From: Clostridia bacterium
GTDB lineage: Bacteria > Bacillota > Clostridia > Oscillospirales > Acutalibacteraceae
DNA: 40,896 nt
Direction of reading: 5' to 3'
Assembly (NCBI GenBank): GCA_017549105.1
Contig: JAFYVN010000009.1
Span: forward strand, 1 to 40,896
How positions within the stretch are numbered: the stretch's first letter is position 1; each line of letters opens with the position of its first letter. Below the pieces are notes generated by a model. That model did not search any database and was not told the origin of the DNA. It saw nothing but the letters and a program-made list of their open reading frames with translations. Shown here piece by piece: positions 22,969 to 32,900 of this stretch. The position numbers and the translations under genes are program-made.

Positions 22969-23808
22969 ATGACAGCTTTTCAGTTGATGTTCAACAAGGT
23001 TCTCTCGACGGTTTTTGCGGTTGTACTTATTCCTTTTTCGGTGCTGACTCACGGGATTGACCTTATTTCCGCAGGCGAAAGAACCGATACGGAAAAGACA
23101 AATATCGTCGGAATCGGTGCGTATTTTCATTCTCAGGGTATGACTTCGGATGGCGAAACCCTTTATTTTTCATCAAAAACAACGCTTATCCGCACCGAAG
23201 GCGATGCCAAAACTCTCATCAACGCAAATTATTTTGCAATCCCCGATGAACTGAAGGATCTTGGTATTGCTCACGTCGGCGGACTGAGCTATTATAACGG
23301 CTATATCTATGCAGGTCTTGAAGACAGCAAGGTGTGGGATTACCCCATAGTCGGCGTTTACGATGCCGAAAGCCTTGAACTCGTTGACTATTATATTCTT
23401 GATGCAGAAATGATAACCCGAGGACTTCCCTGGGTCTGCGTCAATCCCGAAAACGGTTTGCTTTATTGCACCGACCATTCAAAGACTCCCACAAAACTTC
23501 TTGTTTACGATACCGCAAACGGAATGAGTTTTGTCAAAGAGGTTGCTCTTGAAGAATCGCCTTATGCAATTCAGGGTGCCGAATTCCTTGATGGCACAAT
23601 CTATGCCGCAACCAACGATGATACACAGGCGGTTTACACAATCAATCCCGACAGCGGTGAGGTTGAAAAGCTATTTGACCGTAATCTCACTTCGGGCAGC
23701 GAAGGAGAAGGTATGACTTTTATGACAAAGGACGGAAAAACCGTTCTGGTTGCTATGGATATGGGTCCTTTGTTCATCAACGCATTTGTGCGTGAATATG
23801 ATATATAA
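22969..23808 (+). CDS. Membrane-anchored or secreted beta-propeller-like protein, unknown ligand
   Basis: The 279-residue product starts MTAFQLMFNKVLSTVFAVVL with a signal peptide or anchor ending around residue 35. The rest reads as short beta blades with repeated turns such as GGLSYYNGYIYAG, YPIVGVYDAESLEL, KLLVYDTANGMSF and TIYAATNDDTQAVYTI, similar to NHL/YVTN-type propellers. No catalytic residues stand out. The ATG at 22969 is preferred over the GTG at 22960 because that GTG is part of a GGGGTG ribosome binding site. It leads an operon with a DUF4474-type protein 12 bases later. Confidence 0.78.
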   Translation: MTAFQLMFNKVLSTVFAVVLIPFSVLTHGIDLISAGERTDTEKTNIVGIGAYFHSQGMTSDGETLYFSSKTTLIRTEGDAKTLINANYFAIPDELKDLGIAHVGGLSYYNGYIYAGLEDSKVWDYPIVGVYDAESLELVDYYILDAEMITRGLPWVCVNPENGLLYCTDHSKTPTKLLVYDTANGMSFVKEVALEESPYAIQGAEFLDGTIYAATNDDTQAVYTINPDSGEVEKLFDRNLTSGSEGEGMTFMTKDGKTVLVAMDMGPLFINAFVREYDI

Positions 23809-23820
23809 GAGGAGATAATT

Positions 23821-24903
23821 ATGAAAAACAAAGCAACAACAATTGCCGTTGCAGGCGTTGCAGCAGCTATGGTCTGCATAGTTGCGGTGCTTGCAATCAG
23901 ACTGAACAACAGCAATAAAATGCCTGTTGCATCCGAGCCTTCGGATTTTTATGCGCAGGAAACTCAGCCGACATATCCTGTTTATCAGGATGAATATTTC
24001 CCTTCCGTGCCTGATTATTCAATGGAAAACCCCTATTTTTCTTCGCAGATTTCCGTGACCGAAACACTCACTCAGCTCCAGTCACAGACCGCAGCTTCAA
24101 CAACCGCTGTTCAGACTGAAGAAGCAACCGAGGAATCAACTGTACCCGAGAGCGAAACGGCAACGCTCACCGAAAAGGTGACCGAGCTTGCAACCGTTAT
24201 TACCAATGCGGCTTTCAAAGAAGTTTTCACCCTCCCGAAAGCACCCAAATATATTCCTCCCCAGTCAAGCATTGACTATGAAAAGGTTAACCTTGCATCA
24301 TACCGTTACGACGGCGACGGCAACTTCTATTACACCGATGATAAGGACTGCTGGCAGAAAAATTTCGGCTTCAACGAGGTTTATGATAACTTTGCTCCGC
24401 TTACAGTTATGTATTACGATACCGTAAGAACCACTTTTATTTATGACAATAAAGAGTGGATGATTCAGATGTGGAAGGGTCAGTACGGCTTACCGTTTAT
24501 CGGAGGCGAAGTCGGCGTTTATACAAGACCTATCGGCAGCGACGGCACTCATTATGTCTGTGCCGATAAGGAAGATTGGCTCAATATGGAAATGGCATTT
24601 ATGTGGGATGAATATTCTGACGGCAACTACAGAGCTGTTTTCAACCGTGACTACGAAAAATATTGGTGGTGCACAGGCTTTGTTGTGGGCTTCCCCAACG
24701 GCAGTCTGAGAAAAACTCTCAAGGAGTTCCGTATTGTTCATCACATCACATTCAAGGATGCCGAAATGGCAAACGCATTCTGCGAAGCCTTTGAAAAGAA
24801 CGGATTCACAAGAGTTTCAAAGCTCGATAACAATTCACCCGACACCTTTGTTCAGGTCGGAGCCGATGTCGGATTTGTCTGGCAGAATATTAATCACAAA
24901 TAA
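23821..24903 (+). CDS. Membrane-anchored protein, probable DUF4474 domain
   Basis: The 360-residue product has an N-terminal helix (AVAGVAAAMVCIVAVLAI, residues 9-26), a Pro/Tyr-rich stretch, a Thr/Glu-rich linker (about 80-128), and a C-terminal globular domain from about 165. That domain contains WMIQMWKGQYG at 213-223, GGEVGVYTRP after it, and YWWCTGFVVGFPNG, which I associate with the clostridial domain of unknown function DUF4474; this is memory of a pattern and needs a profile search. It is placed between a beta-propeller protein and a Nudix hydrolase. The biochemical role is unknown. Confidence 0.8.
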   Translation: MKNKATTIAVAGVAAAMVCIVAVLAIRLNNSNKMPVASEPSDFYAQETQPTYPVYQDEYFPSVPDYSMENPYFSSQISVTETLTQLQSQTAASTTAVQTEEATEESTVPESETATLTEKVTELATVITNAAFKEVFTLPKAPKYIPPQSSIDYEKVNLASYRYDGDGNFYYTDDKDCWQKNFGFNEVYDNFAPLTVMYYDTVRTTFIYDNKEWMIQMWKGQYGLPFIGGEVGVYTRPIGSDGTHYVCADKEDWLNMEMAFMWDEYSDGNYRAVFNRDYEKYWWCTGFVVGFPNGSLRKTLKEFRIVHHITFKDAEMANAFCEAFEKNGFTRVSKLDNNSPDTFVQVGADVGFVWQNINHK

Positions 24904-24904
24904 T

Positions 24905-25372
24905 ATGAGAAGCGAAAAAACAAGAATCGAACTGACCAATATGGTCATGATTGAGGATAAGCAGACGGGCAAGGTGCTTGTTCAGGAAAGACTTAAAAGC
25001 TGGACGGGTCTATCTTTCCCCGGCGGTCACGTTGAGCAGGGCGAAAGCTTTGTTGACTCCGCTGTCAGAGAAGTGAAGGAAGAAACGGGGCTTGATGTCC
25101 GTAATCTGCAGACCTGCGGGGTTATTCATTGGGTTCATAAAACACGCAAGGACAGATACATCGTTTTTCTTTACAGGACAAGTGATTTCAGCGGAAATCT
25201 GCTTGAAGCGACAGACGAGGGCAGGGTTTTTTGGATTGACCCCGAGGAACTGAAAACGCAGAAGCTTTCGTCAAACTTTGCAAACTATCTGCCGATGTTC
25301 ACGAGTGATGAATACTCCGAAGCTTTCGGCGAATGGTGCGAAGACGAACCCGATATATTGGTTTATAAATAA
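24905..25372 (+). CDS. Nudix hydrolase (MutT/8-oxo-dGTP diphosphatase-like)
   Basis: The 155-residue cytoplasmic product cleaves a nucleoside diphosphate linked to another group. The Nudix box is complete: GHVEQGESF...REVKEETGL, fitting G-x5-E-x7-REU-x-EE-x-GU, starting near residue 42. The N-terminus MRSEKTRIELTNMVMI resembles MTH1-like family members that act on oxidised nucleotides. Its ATG begins one base after the stop of the upstream gene and there is no clear ribosome binding site, so it depends on translational coupling. The in-frame upstream opening at 24734 lies inside the preceding gene and is not used. Confidence 0.92.
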   Translation: MRSEKTRIELTNMVMIEDKQTGKVLVQERLKSWTGLSFPGGHVEQGESFVDSAVREVKEETGLDVRNLQTCGVIHWVHKTRKDRYIVFLYRTSDFSGNLLEATDEGRVFWIDPEELKTQKLSSNFANYLPMFTSDEYSEAFGEWCEDEPDILVYK

Positions 25373-25385
25373 AAACATAACATTT

Positions 25386-25418
25386 CAACGGCAGAGGCAA
25401 TTCTGCCGTTGTTTTTTT
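25386..25418 (+). terminator. Terminator after the Nudix gene
   Basis: 10-bp stem CAACGGCAGA (25386-25395) with TCTGCCGTTG (25402-25411) and seven T residues. Confidence 0.92.
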
Positions 25419-25436
25419 GTCAAAATATGTTATAAT
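25409..25436 (+). promoter_or_regulatory. Possible promoter of the GLUG-repeat protein gene, overlapping the terminator
   Basis: TTGTTT at 25409-25414, 16-base spacer, perfect TATAAT at 25431-25436. It would give a leader of about 135 bases, AT-rich and without a clear fold, before the ATG at 25578. Confidence 0.5.
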
Positions 25437-25577
25437 ATTCTTGTGAGGCATAATATCGCAATATAAATGTAAAAAACTGTGAACTTTTTGTTTTTTTGCG
25501 TAACATTTTTGTTTTTTCGTCATATATATATGAGTTGGGAAATTATGGCTCAAAAAAAACAAACAGGAGGAATCTCT

Positions 25578-27266
25578 ATGAAAAAGTTTCTGGCAATCAT
25601 TTTAACCTTTGCTCTCTGCTTCGGAGTACTGTCGGTTGCTATTGCGGCTGAAGATGAAGCGGTTACAGCCGTACCCGACGGTTATATCGGCATTTATAGT
25701 GCCGAGGAACTGGACAATATCCGCAACAACCTCTCGGGCAAATACATACTTTTGAACAACATTGACCTCTCGTCTTACGAAAACTGGAACCCTATCGGCA
25801 CAAGCGAAACACCGTTCACAGGCGAGCTTGACGGCAACGGGTATGTAATTGAAAACTTAAGAATCAATACAGAATGCAACGATACCGGTACATACGATTC
25901 GGGATTGTTTGGTTACGTGAATGGCGCATCCATATCTGATATCATAATAAAAAATTCAGATATAAATATTAAATATGTTGGTAACGCAGAATCAAAATGT
26001 CGTTTTGGCAATATTGTCGGTTTCTCTCTCAACACAACACTAACCGGTTGTGTTGTTTCCGGCAATGTAAATATTGAGGGATTTTCCTCAGCAGAAATCG
26101 GCAGTATTGCAGGCAGATCAAAAACAAGTCAGCTTGTCTTTTGCGGCAACTATTCAAATATTGATGTAACAATCAGTTCATCAGCAACACAAATCAATGT
26201 CGGCGGTATTTCCGGAAGTGCCGCATCAACCGAAAAAAAGTGTTTCAATTACGGAAATATTTCGGTAAACGGAACCGATATTAACGATACTTGTACCGTC
26301 AGAATAGGCGGAATAGACGGAAACGGTTCAGAAAACATGGGTATAGCAAACAGCTATAACAGAGGAGAGCTTTCGGTTGGTTTTTCTGCAAAAAATGTTT
26401 ATATCGGAGGAATTGCCGGAGAATCCTATGTAATTAAAAATTCATACAACTCAGGAAACATCAATATTCCCGAAAACTTTTCCGGGTATGCAGGTGCTGT
26501 TTCGGGAAACCTCGCTTCGGATGTAATTTCTATCGGAGACGGATCTTCATTGAGCAATTCATATTATTTGAATTCTGAATTAATTCCGGCATACAACGCC
26601 GATTCCAAACCCGAAAGCTTTAATGAATATCCCTTTGAAAATGTAAAGCACCTTACTTCGGAAGAGATGAAATGCCAAGAATTATTTGTCGGTTTCAATT
26701 TTGATACAGTTTGGAAAATGGAAGAAAACGGATATCCGATTTTAAAAAACATGCCGATTATTCCCAAAGAAAAGGAAGATCCCTCAACAGAAGAAAGCAC
26801 AACAATGCCGGTTGCAACTCCTGTTGAACCATCGACAACCGCCCCCTCAACGGAGGAAAGCACAACCTTACCGGCTGCAACACCTATTGAACCTTCAACC
26901 ACCCAACCCACAACAGCGACAACCGAACCTGTAACGGAACCCACAACGGCAGAAATTGTTACAACCGTAAAGCCGACCGAGCCTGTCACAAATTCCGTGA
27001 CAGAACCTTCAACAGCTGTTGCCGTAACAACTCAGCCGGCAACGGAAATTGAACCCACAACAAATCCTATAGTCGAACCCTCAACCGCTCCGTCGGTTAC
27101 GGAAATAGAACCGTCAACAACAAACTTAACAGAACCTTCAGCGGCAACAACTACCGAACCGACAACCGAACCCGATAACGATATCGGCGTTCTTGCGTGG
27201 CTGATAAAAGTGTTAAAAACAATTGTTGATTTTATTGTTAAGATATTTGTTATAATAGGTTGCTGA
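25578..27266 (+). CDS. Secreted GLUG-like repeat protein with Thr/Pro-rich linker and C-terminal hydrophobic helix
   Basis: The 562-residue product has a signal peptide (MKKFLAIILTFALCFGVLSV, cut near AIA). Its body (about 50-385) is a beta-helix-like series of Gly-rich strands, for example FTGELDGNGYVIENLRIN, SGLFGYVNGASISDI, IGSIAGRS, VGGISGSA and IGGIAGES, typical of GLUG repeats found in surface proteins and adhesins. Residues 400-530 are a Thr/Pro/Glu/Ser linker (EPSTTAPSTEESTT and similar), probably exposed and possibly glycosylated. It closes with a strongly hydrophobic helix, VLAWLIKVLKTIVDFIVKIF. The start at 25578 follows AGGAGG; an earlier in-frame ATG at 25479 would hide the signal peptide. 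Confidence 0.88.
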   Translation: MKKFLAIILTFALCFGVLSVAIAAEDEAVTAVPDGYIGIYSAEELDNIRNNLSGKYILLNNIDLSSYENWNPIGTSETPFTGELDGNGYVIENLRINTECNDTGTYDSGLFGYVNGASISDIIIKNSDINIKYVGNAESKCRFGNIVGFSLNTTLTGCVVSGNVNIEGFSSAEIGSIAGRSKTSQLVFCGNYSNIDVTISSSATQINVGGISGSAASTEKKCFNYGNISVNGTDINDTCTVRIGGIDGNGSENMGIANSYNRGELSVGFSAKNVYIGGIAGESYVIKNSYNSGNINIPENFSGYAGAVSGNLASDVISIGDGSSLSNSYYLNSELIPAYNADSKPESFNEYPFENVKHLTSEEMKCQELFVGFNFDTVWKMEENGYPILKNMPIIPKEKEDPSTEESTTMPVATPVEPSTTAPSTEESTTLPAATPIEPSTTQPTTATTEPVTEPTTAEIVTTVKPTEPVTNSVTEPSTAVAVTTQPATEIEPTTNPIVEPSTAPSVTEIEPSTTNLTEPSAATTTEPTTEPDNDIGVLAWLIKVLKTIVDFIVKIFVIIGC

Positions 27267-27333
27267 TTCTGTAATTAAAACTATCATCCGGTCATATTTT
27301 TTCGACTCAAATAACTAATGATTGGAGACAGTT

Positions 27334-29148
27334 ATGAATTACAAAAAATTTATTTCGTTCTTTTTAGTTTTAAATATATTTCTCAATTCTTTTTCGTTTG
27401 TTTGCTACAGCGAAAATGCGGACATATCGATAAAAGAATTCAATCGTCAGCTATCTGATATGGTTGTTAAATACGATGGAATGCAAACTTCTTCAGTATC
27501 TTCAAACCTGCCTATTAATCGACTGATTGTTAAAACAGATTATAATGAAAAAATGGAAGAAAATTACGGCGCAATAGATAGTGTAGAGGGGTATAAATGT
27601 CTACATATTTTTCAATATGAAACACTTGAAAAAACAAATAAAGCATATTCTTCTTTCTTCGATGACGATATTGAGTATGTTATATATGACAAATACATAG
27701 AATTAGCAGAAAATAGCCTTTCAGACAGTATAAACACTGTTACAGACGAACATCTATCTTGGAACTCCGATGTTGCTCAAGTTGATGATGCTTTCAACCT
27801 AATTAAAGAAAAAGGATTAACTTGTGAGGAAATTTTAGTAGCTGTGCTTGATACCGGTATATATGCTGAACATGAATTTTTTGATTCTTCTCGACTGATT
27901 GACAGCGGATATTACAGAACAGATGAGGAGACAGGTATAAGTTATCCTTCGCTTATTGATGATTTAAATCACGGAACTCATGTTTCAGGAATTATTTATG
28001 ATAACACAATGCCAAATATCAAGCTTGCACCGTATAGGGTTTTTCCTTTGATTGGTATGGCTGAGTTATCGGTTATTTTTGGAGCTTTTGAGCAAGCGGT
28101 TTTTGACGATGTCGATATTATCAATATGAGTATTGGAAGTACGTTCAGCGATGAAATAATTAACGAAAACAGATTGTTTATCGAATCAATAGAAGAAGCT
28201 ACAAGTGAAGGAATTGTTGTAATTGCTGCCGCTGGAAATAAAAAAGCAAATGCAGATAAAGTTCTTCCCGGATTAGCTCCGGATGCTATCACAGTAGCAG
28301 CTACAGACAAACTTAATGCACCGGATATAAGTTATTCTGCAAGTGGAAATTGTGTTGATATTGCAGCACCAGGCACAAAAATCAATAGTACTGTACCTAG
28401 ATTATGGAATTGGTATGAACATGACATTGATGAAGAAAAAATTTATGACCCTAACCCTCAAAGTCTATATAAAGAAATGACAGGTACTTCAATGGCAACA
28501 CCTCTTGTAACTGCCGCAGCTGCAACTCTCAAATCAATCAGTCCCGATATGAGTGCCGCCGAGATTCAGCGTATTATAAAAGAAAACGCATATGTTCCCG
28601 AAGGTTGGGACACAAAATATGGCACAGGTATTGTCAATTTTTATAATATGGTCAAGCAGGATGTGAGCGGCAAGCCGACTATAAAGCTCAATTCTGACGG
28701 CAAAATCGAAATCACCGCACCCGAAGGTACAGATTCAAGACTGTATTACACTCTTGACGGCTCAATCCCCACAATCGATAACCATATTGTTTATACCGAA
28801 CCGTTCTCAATCAGCGGTAAAAATGTCAGAATGATAACTGCTGTATGCCACGAAAACGGAAAACTTATAGGTGAAGCAGCAAAATACCGTACAAATTCCT
28901 TCCATACTTTAGAACTTGATTACAAAGAAACCGTAAAACCGATAAACACAGAAGCAAAATGGTACTCTTGGAATACAGACGTTGCAACCGTTGACAGAGA
29001 AGGTAATATAACGGCTGTCGGTGTCGGCAAAACAACTGTCACTGCAATTCTCGATTCCGGCAGAAGAATAACTTATAACGTTCACGTTGAGTACACGTCT
29101 TGGCAGTGGTTCATTAGAATCTTCCTCTTCGGTTTTATTTGGTATTAA
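27334..29148 (+). CDS. Secreted subtilisin-like serine protease (S8) with chitobiase-like and Big2 domains
   Basis: The 604-residue product has a signal peptide (FISFFLVLNIFLNSFSFVC), a propeptide-like region to about 160, then an S8 protease domain with an intact triad: Asp173 in VLDTG, His213 in NHGTHVSG, oxyanion Asn302 in AAGN and Ser386 in GTSMATP. A chitobiase C-terminal-like domain (LYYTLDGSIPT, about 450-520) and a bacterial Ig-like Big2 domain (WNTDVATVDREGNITAVGVGK) follow, ending in the aromatic tail SWQWFIRIFLFGFIWY. The start has GGAG 6 bases ahead. The first two-thirds is noticeably more AT-rich than its neighbours, while the C-terminal third is like the rest of the genome. Confidence 0.94.
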   Translation: MNYKKFISFFLVLNIFLNSFSFVCYSENADISIKEFNRQLSDMVVKYDGMQTSSVSSNLPINRLIVKTDYNEKMEENYGAIDSVEGYKCLHIFQYETLEKTNKAYSSFFDDDIEYVIYDKYIELAENSLSDSINTVTDEHLSWNSDVAQVDDAFNLIKEKGLTCEEILVAVLDTGIYAEHEFFDSSRLIDSGYYRTDEETGISYPSLIDDLNHGTHVSGIIYDNTMPNIKLAPYRVFPLIGMAELSVIFGAFEQAVFDDVDIINMSIGSTFSDEIINENRLFIESIEEATSEGIVVIAAAGNKKANADKVLPGLAPDAITVAATDKLNAPDISYSASGNCVDIAAPGTKINSTVPRLWNWYEHDIDEEKIYDPNPQSLYKEMTGTSMATPLVTAAAATLKSISPDMSAAEIQRIIKENAYVPEGWDTKYGTGIVNFYNMVKQDVSGKPTIKLNSDGKIEITAPEGTDSRLYYTLDGSIPTIDNHIVYTEPFSISGKNVRMITAVCHENGKLIGEAAKYRTNSFHTLELDYKETVKPINTEAKWYSWNTDVATVDREGNITAVGVGKTTVTAILDSGRRITYNVHVEYTSWQWFIRIFLFGFIWY

Positions 29149-29157
29149 GCATTAAAA

Positions 29158-29196
29158 AACGAAGTTCAGGCGCAATGTCTGAACTTCGTTGATTTT
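29158..29196. terminator. Bidirectional terminator between the protease and the TetR gene
   Basis: 12-bp stem AACGAAGTTCAG (29158-29169) with CTGAACTTCGTT (29179-29190), A run on the left and TGATTTTTT on the right. Confidence 0.88.
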
Positions 29197-29754
29197 TTAT
29201 TGATTTTTAGGGAAGACGAGGAAGCTTGTTGCCGTTTCAACATTGATGAGCCTGCAGAGGATATCCGAAATATCTTCAATCGACTCAACCATTCCGTTGT
29301 CAAACCAGCGTTTGAAAACCGCAAGAACCGCTCCGACATAAAACTGAACGGCGTATTTTCCGCCTCTGTCCTCAATCGCAACGGGGAAATAGTTAAAAAT
29401 TCTTTCACCGAGCATATCCGTCAGTCTGTGACCGAGACCCGCATCATAAACCGCTTGAATAACATCAGCATTCTCCTGAAAGAAACCCGAAACTATCATC
29501 ATCATTCCTCGCAGGTCGTTTGCGCTTTCACCGTGAAGGTCTTTTAAAAGTTGCTTTTCACGGTCTGTCAGATGATTTATAAGAATATCATCTTTGCTTT
29601 TGTAGTTGCGGTAATATGCCATTCTCGACACGCCCGCAAGAGAAGTGATATCTGTTATCGATATGCTCTGATAGCTTTTTGTTTCCATAAGTCTGAGCAA
29701 GGCGGTGACGATGCACTCCTTGGTCAGAACGTTGACTTCGTTGACTTTTTCCAT
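29197..29754 (-). CDS. TetR-family transcriptional regulator
   Basis: The 185-residue product has a TetR N-terminal helix-turn-helix (TKECIVTALLRLMETKSYQSISITDITSLAGVSRMAYYRNYKSKDDIL, recognised by SITDITSLAGVSRMAYYRN) followed by an all-helical ligand domain that resembles TetR_C-type domains of the clostridial branch. Binding of an unknown small molecule would relieve repression. The gene diverges from a large ABC transporter and the 151-base intergenic region holds several TGTTACA half-sites, so it probably represses the transporter and itself. AGAGG lies before the ATG. Confidence 0.93.
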   Translation of the reverse strand: MEKVNEVNVLTKECIVTALLRLMETKSYQSISITDITSLAGVSRMAYYRNYKSKDDILINHLTDREKQLLKDLHGESANDLRGMMMIVSGFFQENADVIQAVYDAGLGHRLTDMLGERIFNYFPVAIEDRGGKYAVQFYVGAVLAVFKRWFDNGMVESIEDISDILCRLINVETATSFLVFPKNQ

Positions 29755-29771
29755 TGCTAACCTCTTTAACC

Positions 29772-29874
29772 GTTACAATCCATTGTTTTGTGTAACATTT
29801 TCAGTTTAAAATGTAATTTGTTGATGATTTATTCATAAACTAATGTTACAATCGTTACTGTTACAAGTGTAACA
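29772..29874. promoter_or_regulatory. Operator cluster for the TetR regulator and the ABC transporter
   Basis: The perfect palindrome TGTTACA-AG-TGTAACA lies at 29859-29874. Further half-sites are TGTTACA at 29844-29850, TGTAACA at 29791-29797 and GTTACA at 29772-29777, plus a second inverted repeat ACATTTT (29795-29801) with AAAATGT (29808-29814). The main palindrome ends about 30 bases before the transporter ATG. Several sites suggest cooperative control of the divergent pair. Confidence 0.7.
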
Positions 29875-29905
29875 TCGAAAAATTGCTTTGTCAAGAGGTA
29901 TTTTT

Positions 29906-32900
29906 ATGCTGAAACTGAAAAATATCGTTAAGGAATACCCCACGGGTGACACAAAGGTTGTCGCTCTCAAGGGCATAAATATCGAGTTCCGCAAAAACGA
30001 ATTCGTTTCGATTCTCGGACATTCGGGCTGCGGTAAAACAACTTTGCTCAATATCATCGGCGGTCTTGATCAATACACATCGGGCGACCTGATTATTGAA
30101 GGCAAGTCCACCAAGGATTTCAAGGACGGTGACTGGGACGGCTACCGTAACCACTCCGTCGGATTTGTTTTCCAGAACTATAATCTCATTCCCCATCAGA
30201 GCGTGCTTTCAAATGTTGAGCTTGCCCTTACTCTTTCGGGTGTTTCAAAAAGCGAAAGAAAGCAGAGAGCGAAGGAAGCTCTCGAAAAGGTCGGTCTCGG
30301 TGACCAGTTGAGCAAAAAGCCCAACCAGATGTCGGGCGGTCAGATGCAGAGAGTTGCAATTGCAAGAGCTCTTGTCAACAACCCCGAAATTCTTCTTGCC
30401 GACGAACCTACGGGCGCGCTCGACTCCGAAACAAGCGTTCAGATAATGGATCTTCTTAAGGAAATTTCAAAGGAAAAGCTTGTTGTTATGGTTACTCATA
30501 ATCCCGAGCTTGCCGATGAATATTCAACAAGAATCATCCGCCTTGTTGACGGTAATATCGTTGACGATACCAACCCCTACACAACTGAAGAAACCGAAAA
30601 GCATCAGAAATCAAGAGCCGAAAAGAAGTCCGAAAAGAAAGAGGCAAAGAAGAACAGAAAGCCTTCAATGTCTTTCTTTACCGCTCTTTCGCTCTCACTC
30701 AATAATCTTATGACCAAAAAGATGCGTACTTTCCTTACCTCATTTGCGGGAAGCATCGGCATCATCGGTATTGCTCTTATCCTTGCTCTTTCAAGCGGTT
30801 TCCAGGCATATATCGACTCCATTCAGCAGGAGACGCTCACCTCATATCCCGTTATGATTGAAAAAACCGCAATGGATATGAACGCTATGATGGGCAGTAT
30901 GACTGCCACCGTTTCGGGAGAAATCAACCACGGACGAGACAAGGTTTATTCAAATTCGATGGCATCGAGCATGATGGAATCGTTCTCTTCCGAAATCTGG
31001 CAGAACGACCTCAAATCCTTTAAAGAATATCTCGGCAGCGAAGCTTGCACCATAGATGATCTTGCAAGCAGTATTCAGTATACTTACGGTGGAAAACTCA
31101 ACATTTTCTCTCCCGATTTTACAAACGGAATCAATCAGGTTTATCCCAGTCCGATGATTTCAATTATGGAATCGATGATGGGCAGCGTAAATACCGGCGG
31201 AATGCAGATTGATACCTCCATGATGGCAAGCATGGAAAAATATATGAATTCCTGGCAAGAACTTATTGATAATCAGGCCCTTCTCAATGACCAGTATGAA
31301 CTCGTCAAAGGCAACTGGCCCCAGTCATATAATGAAGTTGTTCTTATCATCGATAAAAACAACGAAATCAGCGACATCGCTATTCAGGGTCTCGGTCTTA
31401 CAACCCAGGAAGAAATGATGCAGGCATTTATGGCTATGCAGAACGGAGAAGAAATCAAGGCAAAGACTTTTGAAATTGAGTACGACGAAATCCTCAGCAA
31501 AACATTCAGAATCGTTCTTGAACCCGATTATTTTGCTTATAACGAAGAAACAAAAACCTGGGACGATATGAGAGGCGACGAAGAATACGTCAAGAATCTC
31601 ATCAATAACGGTGAAGAAATCAAGGTTGTCGGTATTGTAAGACCCGCAGAAGGTTCTCTTATGGTTACCGCAACGGGCGCAATCGGCTACACTTCATCAC
31701 TTGTTGAATATATCATCAACGAAACAAACAACTGCGAAATCGTAAAGCAGCAGAAAGCAAATCCCGAAATCGATGTTTTTACGGGTATTTATTTTAACAA
31801 AGAGGACAGAATTCCCGTCAACAGCAAGCCTGCATCGGCTGCACCCGAAGTATCGGCTGTTTCTCTTGACCCGCAGATAAACACATCCGAATTCACTCCC
31901 GTTTCGGATACTCCGAAAGCAAGTGCAATGAAGCTTGGCGGTTCGGATGAACTTATTGCAACACCATTGGCTACTTCAACGGGTATGCCCGATTTCAGTC
32001 AGTTCCCCGCAGTTTCCGAAGAAGAAATTTACGCTTCGATTGACAGCACCTACAGTGGTGAAGAAGCCGAAAAAATGAAGCGCACTGTTGAGCTTATGCT
32101 CAAAACCGTTCTTTCAATCAGCGAAAGACGTGAGCTTGTCGGATATCTTGACGAGATGCTTGCAGGCCAGGAAATCGAGGGTATGGGTCAGGTCAGCGGC
32201 GAACAGGCGCTTACCTTCCTTCAGATGATGGATAAAACAACCAAGCTCAAGATGCTCAATGCAATTATGAGCGGAGAGTTTGCTCCGGCAACTCCTCCTT
32301 CGGGCGGTGAAGAAACTCCCGATAACCCCGAAACTCCCGTTGAAGGCGAAGAGAAACCCACGGATGTTCCCGCAGAGGTTATCCCCGAACCCGAGCCCGA
32401 GCCTGAACCGGAACCCGAACCTCTTGCTGCAAGCTACGAAGAAGCTCTTGAAATTCTTGGTGTTGCAGATCTCAACACCCCGCAGTCAATCTATATTTAT
32501 CCTACCGATTTCGAGTCGAAAGACCTTATTTCGGAGGAAATTGAAAAATACAACATCGCAAAAGAAGTTGAAGGAAACGCAGACGGCGCAATCAAATATA
32601 CCGATTATATCGGACTTCTTCTTTCCTCTGTAACAACGATAATCAACATCATTTCTTATGTTCTTATCGCGTTCGTTGCAATTTCGCTTGTTGTTTCGTC
32701 GATTATGATCGGTATTATCACCTATATTTCCGTTCTTGAAAGAACAAAGGAAATCGGTATTCTCAGAGCTATTGGTGCATCGAAGAGAGATATTTCAAGA
32801 GTATTCAACGCAGAAACGCTCATTGTCGGCTTTGTTTCGGGTGCAATAGGCATCGGCTCGACCTTGCTTATGATAATCCCCATCAATGCACTTATCGAGC

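Noticed and set aside
24734-24904. Long N-terminal extension of the Nudix protein
   Set aside because: This overlaps the preceding gene; the Nudix family length and the coupled ATG at 24905 fit better.
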